Positions 9,213 to 14,500 of a stretch of DNA of 17,943 nucleotides are shown here, in pieces (within the stretch, counting starts at the first letter, position 1; every line of letters starts with the position of its first letter). Source of the DNA: WHSV01 sp050693975 (GTDB lineage Bacteria; Actinomycetota; CADDZG01; WHSQ01); assembly GCA_050693975.1 (NCBI GenBank), contig JBOGWV010000196.1, forward strand, positions 1 through 17,943, in the 5' to 3' direction. The translations under genes were made by a program, and so were the position numbers. The notes under the pieces are model-generated. The model was not told the DNA's origin. It worked only from the letters and a program-made list of their open reading frames with translations, and searched no databases.

Positions 9213-9264
9213 GGATCCTCCGTGGGGTGCCTGGTGGCCGACCCCGGTAGAGGGATCGCGCGCG

Positions 9265-9280
9265 GTTACGTAGGCGTAAC
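9265..9280. promoter_or_regulatory. Inverted repeat upstream of desaturase, possible operator
   Basis: GTTACGTAGGCGTAAC consists of perfect 6-base arms GTTACG and CGTAAC around a 4-base centre. It lies 53-68 bases upstream of the desaturase ATG, in the 190-base gap between that gene and the divergent membrane-protein gene. Desaturase genes are often controlled by TetR-like acyl-CoA sensing repressors that bind palindromes of this size. The link is by position only and no regulator gene is in the window. Confidence 0.4.
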
Positions 9281-9402
9281 TTACCCCACCGTAGGGTTTT
9301 GATTCCTAAAACCGAAGAAGCGGTCGGATCGACCTCCAGCCTCGAGGCGGCCGCGATTGCTGCGGCGGACCCCCTTGCCCTCGGCGCCGGCGCTCCGGCA
9401 GG

Positions 9403-9795
9403 ATGCCGAGAGCCGTCGCCGGCGGGGTGCTGATGGTGCTGGGCTCGTTTCTTCCCTGGGCGACGGTCGACGGCGTGCTAGGCAATCAATCCGTGTCGGG
9501 CATGGAGGGCGACGGAGTCATCACCCTGGTGCTCGGCCTTGCCGCGGCGGCGCTCGGGGTAGTGGCGGTGATCAGGGGCGGGGGCATCGGTAAGGGCATC
9601 GGCATCTTGCTGGTAGCCGCGCTGGCGGGAATCATCCTCGCCATCGACTGGACCCAGATCGAGAACCTGGCCAGCGACTCGATCTTCGAGGACGTGATCT
9701 CGTTCAACACTGGGATCGGCATGTACACGATCGCCGTGGCGGTGGCCTTGGCTCTGGTCGGAGGCATCCTGACGCTGTCCCGACGCCGTAATTGA
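9403..9795 (+). CDS. Small integral membrane protein, function unknown
   Basis: 130 aa with four hydrophobic segments (about residues 4-22, 38-58, 63-80 and 105-125), rich in Gly/Ala/Val/Ile. A short soluble loop sits between helices 3 and 4 and the protein ends in RRRN, consistent with a cytoplasmic C-terminus by the positive-inside rule. The N-terminus with SFLPWATV resembles many small actinobacterial membrane proteins of unknown role. The ATG at 9403 has only a close AGG ahead of it; a GTG at 9427 is an alternative but would cut into helix 1. It is the last chromosomal-looking gene before the tRNA-Ala att copy. Confidence 0.7.
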   Translation: MPRAVAGGVLMVLGSFLPWATVDGVLGNQSVSGMEGDGVITLVLGLAAAALGVVAVIRGGGIGKGIGILLVAALAGIILAIDWTQIENLASDSIFEDVISFNTGIGMYTIAVAVALALVGGILTLSRRRN

Positions 9796-9825
9796 GGTTC
9801 ACTCACCGGTTTCTTACGCCGTTTG

Positions 9826-9857
9826 CGCGCTGGGGCGGGACTGCGCGCGCTCAGAAC
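9826..9857 (+). repeat. Intergenic repeat, copy A
   Basis: About 32 bases beginning GCGCGCTGGGGCGGGA and ending CTCAGAAC, found 30 bases after the membrane-protein stop and 13 bases before the att-like tRNA fragment. Copies B (13642-13675, inverted, about 30/33 match) and C (13721-13752, direct, weaker in the middle) lie on the other side of the element. It contains an inner GCGCGC dyad and could act as a transcription terminator. The 9796-10108 gap otherwise holds only the tRNA fragment. Confidence 0.6.
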
Positions 9858-9870
9858 GGGGGCTCGGGGG

Positions 9871-9917
9871 TGGACCCGACCGGGATCGAACCGGTTACCT
9901 CGGCCATGCCATGGCGG
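9871..9917 (-). other. Displaced tRNA-Ala 3' half (distal attachment site)
   Basis: Covers the 3' strand of the acceptor stem, the T arm, the variable region, the anticodon loop (GGC kept) and the 5' anticodon-stem strand, then the match stops. Differences from the intact gene at two positions form a compensatory change in the outer T-stem pair (G-C in the intact gene, A-T here), so that arm still pairs. One change breaks the anticodon stem. No D arm or 5' acceptor strand follows, so it cannot be a functional tRNA. Confidence 0.75.
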
Positions 9918-10108
9918 TTCGGGCCGAATCGCTGACCTGCGACAACTCTCAAATCCACACTCTGACCAGCGGTTTTCTTCTCTCTATTGTTCTCAGCTTT
10001 TATCGGTGTTTCCCGACCTCTCGCGGCCTGGCCGCGGCCTCGGAGCGCGCGCCTCCTGGACTAGAGAGTTCAGACATCGCAGGCAACAGACTTCACGAAA
10101 GGACCCAC

Positions 10109-10736
10109 ATGCCAGAGATCAGATTCACCGAAGAAGACCAGCTGAAGATTGACCAGGGGCTCGGGGAGATCGAGCGCCGATTCGACCCCAGATTTGGGGA
10201 GTTTCGTGAACGACTCAACGAGGATGACCTGAACCTCGTCAAGGCATACGTGCGGGACGTGTTTTACCGAGAAGCACTAGCCCTCATGGGTCTCGAATCC
10301 CTCTATGACGCGCTGGCGACGCTCGGGGTCAACGGTGATCGCAAGGAGTTTGTCGGCAAAGGAATGGACGCCGTCGTCGAAGCGGGAATGCGCGCCGATC
10401 GGACTGGGCTGTTCGAGCGGATGGAGGACGAGAATGACGCGCTGCACAAGAAGCTTGAGCTGACTCCGCTCGAAGAAGCGACTCGATCTGATCGAGAAAG
10501 CAGTCTACGGCCGCTACGGGATCGACCCCAGCACGCCTCTTCGACCGGCCCGGACCCCGGAGGAGAAGCTTGGCGGCATCGACATTCTGGTCCTGCGAAA
10601 CGAAGTTGACTCTGCCCTCCAAGAGGCCGGCCTGAGCCGCTGGCCGTCGGAGGATCTCAACGAGAGCATCTGGAAGTTCGGCGAGGAACTGACGGACTGG
10701 TTCCTAGAACAGATCAACGAGTCTCAGCCCGCCTAA
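10109..10736 (+). pseudogene. Unknown gene split by a +1 frameshift
   Basis: Starts at ATG 10109 with AAAGGA 7 bases upstream. The first frame reads a charged, helical protein (MPEIRFTEEDQLKIDQGLGE...) to about residue 122 (LELTPLEE) and then turns into low-quality sequence ending at 10609. From about 10476 the +1 frame continues naturally (KRLDLIEKAVYGRYGIDPS) to a TAA at 10734-10736. That second part has no start codon of its own and is closed upstream by a TGA at 10461. Joined, it would be about 208 aa, acidic and largely alpha-helical, ending FLEQINESQPA. I recognise no family. The shift could be real decay, programmed frameshifting or a sequencing error. A shared terminator separates it from the convergent whiB-type gene. 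Confidence 0.6.
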
Positions 10737-10740
10737 AGCT

Positions 10741-10791
10741 CTGAGGGCCCGTAGGGTGACGCGCGCGGCGTTGTCCTTGCGGGCCCCTCAG
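10741..10791. terminator. Bidirectional hairpin between convergent genes
   Basis: CTGAGGGCCCG at 10741-10751 pairs with CGGGCCCCTCAG at 10780-10791 (one bulged base), giving an 11-pair GC-rich stem with a 28-base loop that itself holds GCGCGC. It lies exactly between the stop at 10736 and the whiB-type stop at 10795. There is no long T-run, as is common in high-GC actinobacteria. Confidence 0.6.
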
Positions 10792-10794
10792 CCG

Positions 10795-11049
10795 TCAAGC
10801 GGCTCGCTTCGTCCCTGCCTTGCGTAGCTTGCGGCGCTCCCGCTCACTGGTCCCGCCCCAGATTCCGAACGCCTCTTTGTTGTCGAGTGCATACTCGAGA
10901 CACTCGGCCTGGGATGGACACCTGGCGCACATAGCACGCGCTGCCTTCGATGAACCTCCGCGCTCGGGGAAGAAGATTCTGTCGGCCTCGAGGTCGTCGA
11001 GATCGGCGCAGATCGCTTCGGCTTGCCACGCGACAGGCTGCGAAATCAT
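10795..11049 (-). CDS. WhiB-family iron-sulfur transcriptional regulator
   Basis: 84 aa. Has the four cluster-binding cysteines Cys14, Cys41, Cys44 and Cys50 (CARCPSQAEC) and the turn motif GIWGG (62-66), followed by a basic C-terminal tail RERRKLRKAGTKR that contacts DNA or sigma factor. WhiB proteins bind a [4Fe-4S] cluster and usually work with the housekeeping sigma factor. The N-terminal WQAEAICADLD and FFPERG segments are typical. It lies inside the tRNA-Ala element, so it may be cargo or an element regulator rather than one of the core developmental WhiBs. Which WhiB subgroup it belongs to needs alignment. Confidence 0.93.
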   Translation of the reverse strand: MISQPVAWQAEAICADLDDLEADRIFFPERGGSSKAARAMCARCPSQAECLEYALDNKEAFGIWGGTSERERRKLRKAGTKRAA

Positions 11050-11124
11050 TTCGCCTAGCGTGCCTCGGGGTGGCCGCGCTGTGTTGGATTTGGAACCTTC
11101 TCACGCGAGCGAAAGTTCCAACCG

Positions 11125-11365
11125 TCAGGAGTCTCGGAGACGATAAATCCGCGGGTGTTCGGGTAAGGGCACGACCTCCTCTTTGCCTGTGCGCTTGAGT
11201 ACATCTCCCCATGAGTTCGATGAGCTTGACGGAGACCACTCCGAGCTTGTCGACGACCGCGTCGAATGCCTTATCCCCCACGTACCAGACACCTTCAGAC
11301 CTGATGTGAAGCCGAGTCTCCCACCCCGGTGGCTTCTCCGAATCCTCGTCTTAGATACTCGACAT
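11125..11365 (-). pseudogene. Broken small ORF of unknown function
   Basis: Reading the minus strand from an ATG at 11365 gives MSSI, an in-frame TAA, then DEDSEKPPGWETRLHIRSEG and VWYVGDKAFDAVVDKLGVV SVKLIEL. Near 11210 the coding character moves to another frame: WGDVLKRTGKEEVVPLPEH then PRIYRLRDS and a TGA at 11127-11125. Each piece looks protein-like (balanced K/E/D/hydrophobic content), and joined they make a plausible protein of about 75 aa. One nonsense codon and one frameshift suggest a decayed gene upstream of, and in line with, the whiB-type gene. No family recognised. Confidence 0.4.
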
Positions 11366-11481
11366 GTGCGGCTCTAACGACCACAAGCCCGACCCCATAG
11401 ATGTACCAATCGCGCTCGGCGAATTGCTCTTTCGGCGACGGCATTAGCTCTAGACCCTACCGGTGAGAAGTCAGCAGGAGC

Positions 11482-11580
11482 GCGTTTCTAAGCCCTCAGA
11501 GGCCCTTTCTGGCACGAACTACACTCTTGTCATTCTGAGGGATTCTGAGCGGCCCCCCGCGTGGCTAAGGGGTTCTGGAG
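11482..11580 (+). repeat. Element-internal direct repeat, copy 1
   Basis: About 99 bases starting GCGTTTCTAAGCCCTC and containing CCCTTTCTGG, then AACTACACTCTTGT. It matches 13002-13100 closely over the first 55 or so bases and more loosely to the end (GGGG.TTCT.GA). The palindrome that is perfect in copy 2 is partly lost here. The 328 bases between the broken ORF (start 11365) and the Cys-rich ORF (11694) hold this repeat and nothing else I can support. Confidence 0.75.
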
Positions 11581-11693
11581 AATCAAGACCGCCGACCGCG
11601 TTCATGAAGAGTCCGTCGACCTCCCGAGTCTTGCTCCCCAGGACAAGTCCTGAGCGATATTTGAGAGCAACGGCCCAGTCTTATCGGAGCGAG

Positions 11694-12044
11694 ATGAATC
11701 ATCACGATGCCGCAGAAGCTTGTAGCTGCGAGCACAAATGGCACCGGACGACGACGACGTGGTTGCCCCTCTATCGGGCAACTTACAGTTGCAGGCAATG
11801 CAGCGCGGGGCTTGATCGGGGCATAAGAGAGGGAAAGGATCCTGGAAAAGGATGGTCTCGAGCCCACCCAGACCGAGGACCTCTGTATTCAATGTGGTGT
11901 GCCCGCAGGGATCCCTGCATATGGCCTCGGTGCCTCGATCGACCCCGTCGAGGGAACTCGACAAGACGCTTTGTGTGGGAGAGCACTGGGAACTCCTTGG
12001 AGCTCGCCCAGCGATGGTGGCGAAGCGACGACTCGCCAGGGTGA
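11694..12044 (+). CDS. Possible Cys-rich (zinc-ribbon-like) small protein
   Basis: 116 aa from an ATG with GGAG 5 bases upstream. The first half has a CxC (CSCEHKWHR) and a CxxC (YSCRQCSAG) about 22 residues apart, a spacing compatible with a small zinc ribbon. The second half (after about residue 60) is rich in Arg, Trp, Ser and Pro and looks less like a conserved fold, so the original C-terminus may be lost. The open frame continues upstream to 11463 but that part overlaps the repeat. Base composition is somewhat less GC-rich than the flanking operons. I recognise no family; it may be a chance ORF. Confidence 0.3.
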   Translation: MNHHDAAEACSCEHKWHRTTTTWLPLYRATYSCRQCSAGLDRGIREGKDPGKGWSRAHPDRGPLYSMWCARRDPCIWPRCLDRPRRGNSTRRFVWESTGNSLELAQRWWRSDDSPG

Positions 12045-12153
12045 TCTTCTAACCGTCTTCACTCCGTGCTCCGGAGCGATCTTCGAGACGTTCTTCACAC
12101 ACCTTCAAGGGTCATCAGGTGGGCGCGGTGTTGGATTAGGAGATGGATGATCG

Positions 12154-12243
12154 ATGCTCATCACTGTCTCCGAGGCCGCCAGACGACTCGGGACCTATCC
12201 CAATGCGATCAACCGTTGGATAGCGAAGGGCTTCCGGTGTGAG
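12154..12243 (+). pseudogene. Truncated excisionase/MerR-like helix-turn-helix
   Basis: MLITVSEAARRLGTYPNAIN RWIAKGF is a textbook HTH_17/excisionase DNA-binding start (SEAARRLG...INRWI.KG). AGGAG lies about 11 bases before the ATG. The normal continuation (a short beta-wing with R/GR motifs) is absent: after residue 30 the frame runs into the region downstream of, and then antisense to, the secreted-protein gene. Small HTH proteins of this kind control excision in integrative elements, which fits the context. The break is consistent with a deletion. Confidence 0.5.
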
Positions 12244-12298
12244 TGTGTTGACGCCCTGCAACGTGCGTCAGGGCTGGGCCGCACTCCTCTTGCCACCG

Positions 12299-12312
12299 GG
12301 CCCAAGTGGGCC
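12299..12312. terminator. Possible hairpin after the secreted-protein gene
   Basis: GGCCC AAGT GGGCC forms a 5-pair GC stem with a 4-base loop just beyond the stop at 12318. A second dyad (GCCCTG ... CAGGGC, about 12254-12275) lies further along. Either could end the minus-strand transcript; neither has a T-run. Confidence 0.3.
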
Positions 12313-12317
12313 AACGA

Positions 12318-12788
12318 CTACGGCGCGACGCACGTCCCGAAGTCGAACTCCTTGACGTTGCCATTCACAGACGTGATGTGCTGCGTCACCTTGACGCTGT
12401 CCACTCGGCCGGAGCCCCTCGCAACCACCTGCAGCTGGCCGGTGAACGTGGCCTGGAAGGTGCCCTGCTGCGCATTGTCGGTGGCCCCAAACCACTCGGT
12501 GCCGCGGATGCTGTAGATGTTGCCGGCCGCGTCTTCCGCGACGATTGCCTGCGTGGTGATGGTTCCGGTGAAGTTGGTGTTACCCGATGCGCTTGTGCCC
12601 TCGTGGAACACGAGTTTGATGGACCCTGAGGTGATGGTGTACTGCGCCGAGCCGCAGTCGAGAACGTCGCCGGTGACGTTCTCAACGGAGTGCTGGGCCG
12701 GACTGTTGGCAGACGCCGCCGGGGTCCAGAGCGCGCACATCGCCGCTGCCGATGCCAGTGCTGCCGTCACTCGTCCCGCTCGTCTCAT
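12318..12788 (-). CDS. Secreted protein, function unknown
   Basis: 156 aa. Sec signal peptide: MRRAGR, a hydrophobic Ala/Leu core and a predicted cleavage site after ASA (residues 25-27). The mature part is about 129 aa with many Thr/Ser/Gly and alternating hydrophobics, suggesting a beta-sandwich. It has only two cysteines, one near each end of the mature chain (Cys45 in VLDCGSA and Cys153 in FGTCVAP), which could form one disulfide. The start is at ATG 12788 with GAGGGGG about 11 bases upstream; the frame is open further upstream but would bury the signal peptide. Similar secreted small beta-rich proteins are common and uncharacterised in actinobacteria. It looks intact, unlike most of its neighbours, so it may be a cargo gene or a later arrival. 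Confidence 0.75.
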   Translation of the reverse strand: MRRAGRVTAALASAAAMCALWTPAASANSPAQHSVENVTGDVLDCGSAQYTITSGSIKLVFHEGTSASGNTNFTGTITTQAIVAEDAAGNIYSIRGTEWFGATDNAQQGTFQATFTGQLQVVARGSGRVDSVKVTQHITSVNGNVKEFDFGTCVAP

Positions 12789-13001
12789 TTTGCTGCGCCC
12801 CCTCGTAGTCGCTGCGCGCCGTCCACTGACGACGGCAACTCTCCACTCAAACACTCGGCACGGGGCCGCGCCATGGCCCAGGTGGGTGGTTTGACCGGGG
12901 GGCGTTGCCGAGATGCCGGGCTCATCGAGCCCATGCACAGCACTGCTTGTTCTGCCGGCGATCTTGGACACTGGCGGCACTATCGAACGTGTGTTCCCAG
13001 G
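12789..13001. other. Gene-free stretch
   Basis: The space upstream of the secreted-protein gene and before repeat copy 2. I see no coding potential with a ribosome site and no RNA gene. It presumably contains the secreted protein's promoter on the minus strand, but no convincing -35/-10 pair can be named. Confidence 0.4.
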
Positions 13002-13100
13002 GCGTTTCTAAGCCCTCGGGGGCCCTTTCTGGGACCGAACTACACTCTTGTAGTTCTGACGCATTCTGGACGTGAACCGCAGGCTCTCAGGGGATTCTAG
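13002..13100 (+). repeat. Element-internal direct repeat, copy 2
   Basis: Second copy of the 11482-11580 repeat in the same orientation. It starts GCGTTTCTAAGCCCTC, then GGCCCTTTCTGG and AACTACACTCTTGTAGTT, ending GGGGATTCTAG. It lies 33 bases before the ORF at 13134. The pair brackets about 1.4 kb containing the Cys-rich ORF, the HTH fragment and the secreted protein. Confidence 0.75.
13038..13055. promoter_or_regulatory. Perfect palindrome inside repeat copy 2
   Basis: AACTACACTCTTGTAGTT: 7-base arms AACTACA and TGTAGTT around CTCT. The half-sites resemble BlaI/CopY-type operators (ACTACA/TGTAGT), but the 4-base spacer is longer than the usual 2. It could equally fold as an RNA hairpin. 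The same position in copy 1 has lost three arm bases. Confidence 0.4.
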
Positions 13101-13133
13101 AAGCGCCGGGCCGTCGAGAGAAAGGCTCAGGAA

Positions 13134-13523
13134 ATGGAGAGAGTGAAACTGTGGCGGGAAGAAAGCCGGGAATTTGTCGGTGTCGGCATCGTGGAGCTCG
13201 ACGATGAGAGTTGCCGCCTGATTTTCCATGTCGACGACGAAGATGAGCGGAAGCGCGTCGCGGGGGTCTTCAAAGAGACGGGTGAGGTCTTGAGCAAGGG
13301 GCGCATCCGAAAGGGATCCAGGCCCGCCTCGGGCACGCCTCGATCAAGACCACGCTTGAGACCTACGGCCATCTCATGCCTACACTCGGAGCGCACCTCG
13401 ACGAGGCTCTCGATCATGCACATCGGGACGCAAAACTCAATCTCTCGCGGCGTGTGCGCGGCCTGGCTGCTGTGCCTTCGCACGCTAGCGAACCCGAAAA
13501 CGCTTCGTGACCTGCACATTTGA
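13134..13523 (+). CDS. Small acidic ORF, 3' part probably foreign sequence
   Basis: ATG at 13134 with AAAGG about 9 bases upstream. The first 55-60 residues (MERVKLWREESREFVGVGIV, then ELDDESCRLIFHVDDEDERK RVAGVFKETGEVLSKG) look like a real small alpha/beta domain. From about base 13300 the frame reads through DNA that encodes the recombinase tail in another frame, so the remaining 65-70 residues are probably meaningless. I interpret this as a gene whose 3' end was joined to the integrase fragment by deletion. No family recognised. Confidence 0.4.
   Translation: MERVKLWREESREFVGVGIVELDDESCRLIFHVDDEDERKRVAGVFKETGEVLSKGRIRKGSRPASGTPRSRPRLRPTAISCLHSERTSTRLSIMHIGTQNSISRGVCAAWLLCLRTLANPKTLRDLHI
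13287..13510 (+). pseudogene. int: Tyrosine recombinase (phage-type integrase), C-terminal fragment
   Basis: In a frame different from the ORF at 13134, bases 13301-13510 read AHPKGIQARLGHASIKTTLE then TYGHLMPTLGAHLDEALD and a basic tail ending at TGA 13508-13510. The LGHASIKTTLETYGH block is the family's final active-site segment: the box II H/W position (LGH) followed by the catalytic Tyr (TYGH). The frame is closed by TGA at 13283-13285 and there is no start, so the catalytic Arg, Lys and first His, as well as the arm-binding domain, are missing. The stop is 16 bases from the 3' end of tRNA-Ala, the expected location of an integrase gene for a tRNA-targeting element. It cannot be active as it stands. 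Confidence 0.8.
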
Positions 13524-13526
13524 CCG

Positions 13527-13599
13527 TGGACCCGGCCGGTATCGAACCGGCTACCTCCGCCATGCCATGGCGGCACTCTACCAAGTGAGCTACGGGCCC
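13527..13599 (-). tRNA. tRNA-Ala (anticodon GGC)
   Basis: Complete 73-base cloverleaf on the minus strand. It has a 7-pair acceptor stem with the alanine identity pair G3-U70, a D arm GCTC/GAGT, a 5-pair anticodon stem CCGCC/GGCGG with loop ATGGCAT (anticodon GGC, decoding GCC), a 5-base variable region and a T arm GCCGG/CCGGC with loop TTCGATA. The CCA end is not encoded. It serves as the attachment gene of the element on its 3' side; integration would have replaced its native 3' half with the element's copy. Confidence 0.95.
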
Positions 13600-13641
13600 T
13601 TGGGAGCCATCGATGCTAGCAGAGGCTCACTACCGTCCAAG

Positions 13642-13675
13642 TTTCTGAGCGCGCGCAGTCCCGTTCCAGCCCGCT
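13642..13675 (-). repeat. Intergenic repeat, copy B (inverted)
   Basis: Reverse complement of copy A with about 30 of 33 matching bases; it contains CTGAGCGCGCGCAGTCCCG. It lies 42 bases upstream of the tRNA-Ala 5' end, outside the element. Together with copy C it forms a long imperfect inverted repeat with a 45-base spacer. Confidence 0.6.
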
Positions 13676-13720
13676 AACCGCACACAGAATCCTGGCCGCG
13701 TGTTCTTTGTGCGAAGAGCG

Positions 13721-13752
13721 CGCTGGGGCGGGAGCTCTCGCACTCAGAACGA
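13721..13752 (+). repeat. Intergenic repeat, copy C
   Basis: Starts GCGCGCTGGGGCGGGA exactly as copy A, differs for about 8 bases, then ends CACTCAGAAC. It sits right against the permease stop codon (13754-13756). It may form a hairpin with copy B and thus terminate the operon. Confidence 0.55.
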
Positions 13753-13753
13753 G

Positions 13754-14500
13754 TTAGGTGATGTCTTTTTGCTCGGTGATCGCGGCGCCGCCAACGAGGA
13801 TCGCGGCACACCAGGCCAGCAGCACCGCGGCCGCGCCCCACAACGACAGGGTCGCCCCGGTGTTCGGCGCGCCCGAGAGGATCGAGGACGCTCCGCCGAC
13901 CAGGAAGCGCCCCTGCTCGGGAAAGAAGCCAAACAGCAGCGGTTCGGCGATGAGTTGCTCGACGAGCGCCGCGATGAGGGCGCCGATTTGATTTGGAATC
14001 AGGGCACCGATCCCTACCCCCAGCACTCCATAAATGGCCGCCGATGCGGTGGTGCCCCCCAGGATCGTTGCGAGGTCACTCCCGGAGAGCACGACGTCGA
14101 ATCCCTTTATCGCAAGGCCCGCGTAGGCGACCAGGGCGGCGAGGAGAGTCGCCGCGGCGCCGAACAGGAAGCCGGCTATCCCGTAGGCGATGGACTTGAC
14201 GGCCACGACGCGCCAGCGAACCGGGGCGGCAAGGAACGTCGGCGTCACCGTTCCCTGGCGGTACTCGCCCGCCATGCCGATGATTCCGAACACCAGAGCG
14301 AAGATCGTGCAGAAGCCTCCGGTCCCGAAGAGGCTTCGTTGAGCCGTCTCTCCGCTCAGCTGAAATCCCGGGGTGTCGCCGGTCGTGAAGACGAGGGTCA
14401 GGATTCCTCCGAGCGCGGTCAGGCCCAGTAACGCGAGGGCAAGGCCCCACCACAACCGGGTCGTACGCAGCTTGAGCAACTCCGTGAGTAGAAGGTGCAT
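13754..14500 (-). CDS. ABC-2 type transporter permease
   Basis: 248-aa membrane subunit of an ABC exporter. Six hydrophobic segments are visible (about residues 18-38, 62-76, 105-128, 153-170, 175-190 and 222-240). The family signature GEYRQGTVTPTFLAAPVR follows segment 2. The ATG overlaps the ATPase stop by one base (TGATG), so the two subunits are translationally coupled. ABC-2 exporters of this form carry drugs, lipids or peptides; the substrate is not predictable. It is the last gene of the nadD operon before tRNA-Ala. Confidence 0.9.
   Translation of the reverse strand: MHLLLTELLKLRTTRLWWGLALALLGLTALGGILTLVFTTGDTPGFQLSGETAQRSLFGTGGFCTIFALVFGIIGMAGEYRQGTVTPTFLAAPVRWRVVAVKSIAYGIAGFLFGAAATLLAALVAYAGLAIKGFDVVLSGSDLATILGGTTASAAIYGVLGVGIGALIPNQIGALIAALVEQLIAEPLLFGFFPEQGRFLVGGASSILSGAPNTGATLSLWGAAAVLLAWCAAILVGGAAITEQKDIT

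Larger units (their letters stand above)
9871..13573. mobile_element. Decayed integrative element in the 3' end of tRNA-Ala
   Basis: Bounded by two direct 47-base copies of the tRNA-Ala 3' half (9871-9917 and 13527-13573, 43 of 47 identical). The copies diverge abruptly at the 5' side of the anticodon stem. A tyrosine-recombinase C-terminus lies immediately inside the right copy and reads towards the tRNA, the usual layout for elements that use a tRNA 3' end as attachment site. The 3.7 kb interior has sparse coding, an excisionase-like HTH fragment, a WhiB gene, broken ORFs and internal repeats, in contrast to the dense operons on both sides. It is probably a deletion derivative. The alternative is a local tRNA duplication with later rearrangement, but the recombinase tail argues against that. 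Confidence 0.65.

Noticed and set aside
9871..9950. A second functional tRNA-Ala
   Set aside because: Only the 3' half is present; no 5' acceptor strand or D arm follows and the anticodon stem has a mismatch.
9911..10108. Upstream extension of the 10109 gene to an ATG at 9911
   Set aside because: The extension starts inside the tRNA fragment and lacks a ribosome site, whereas ATG 10109 has AAAGGA at proper spacing.
11364..11447. 27-codon plus-strand ORF starting MCGSNDHKPDP
   Set aside because: It looks slightly protein-like but has no clear ribosome site, is very short and overlaps the start of the broken minus-strand ORF.
13038..13055. BlaI/CopY operator
   Set aside because: Half-sites are similar, but the spacer is 4 rather than about 2 bases and no BlaI/CopY gene is nearby; recorded only as a palindrome.
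11482..13100. Integron attC sites or a CRISPR array
   Set aside because: Only two copies 1.5 kb apart, no core RYYYAAC/GTTRRRY arrangement, no regular spacers and no cas or intI gene.
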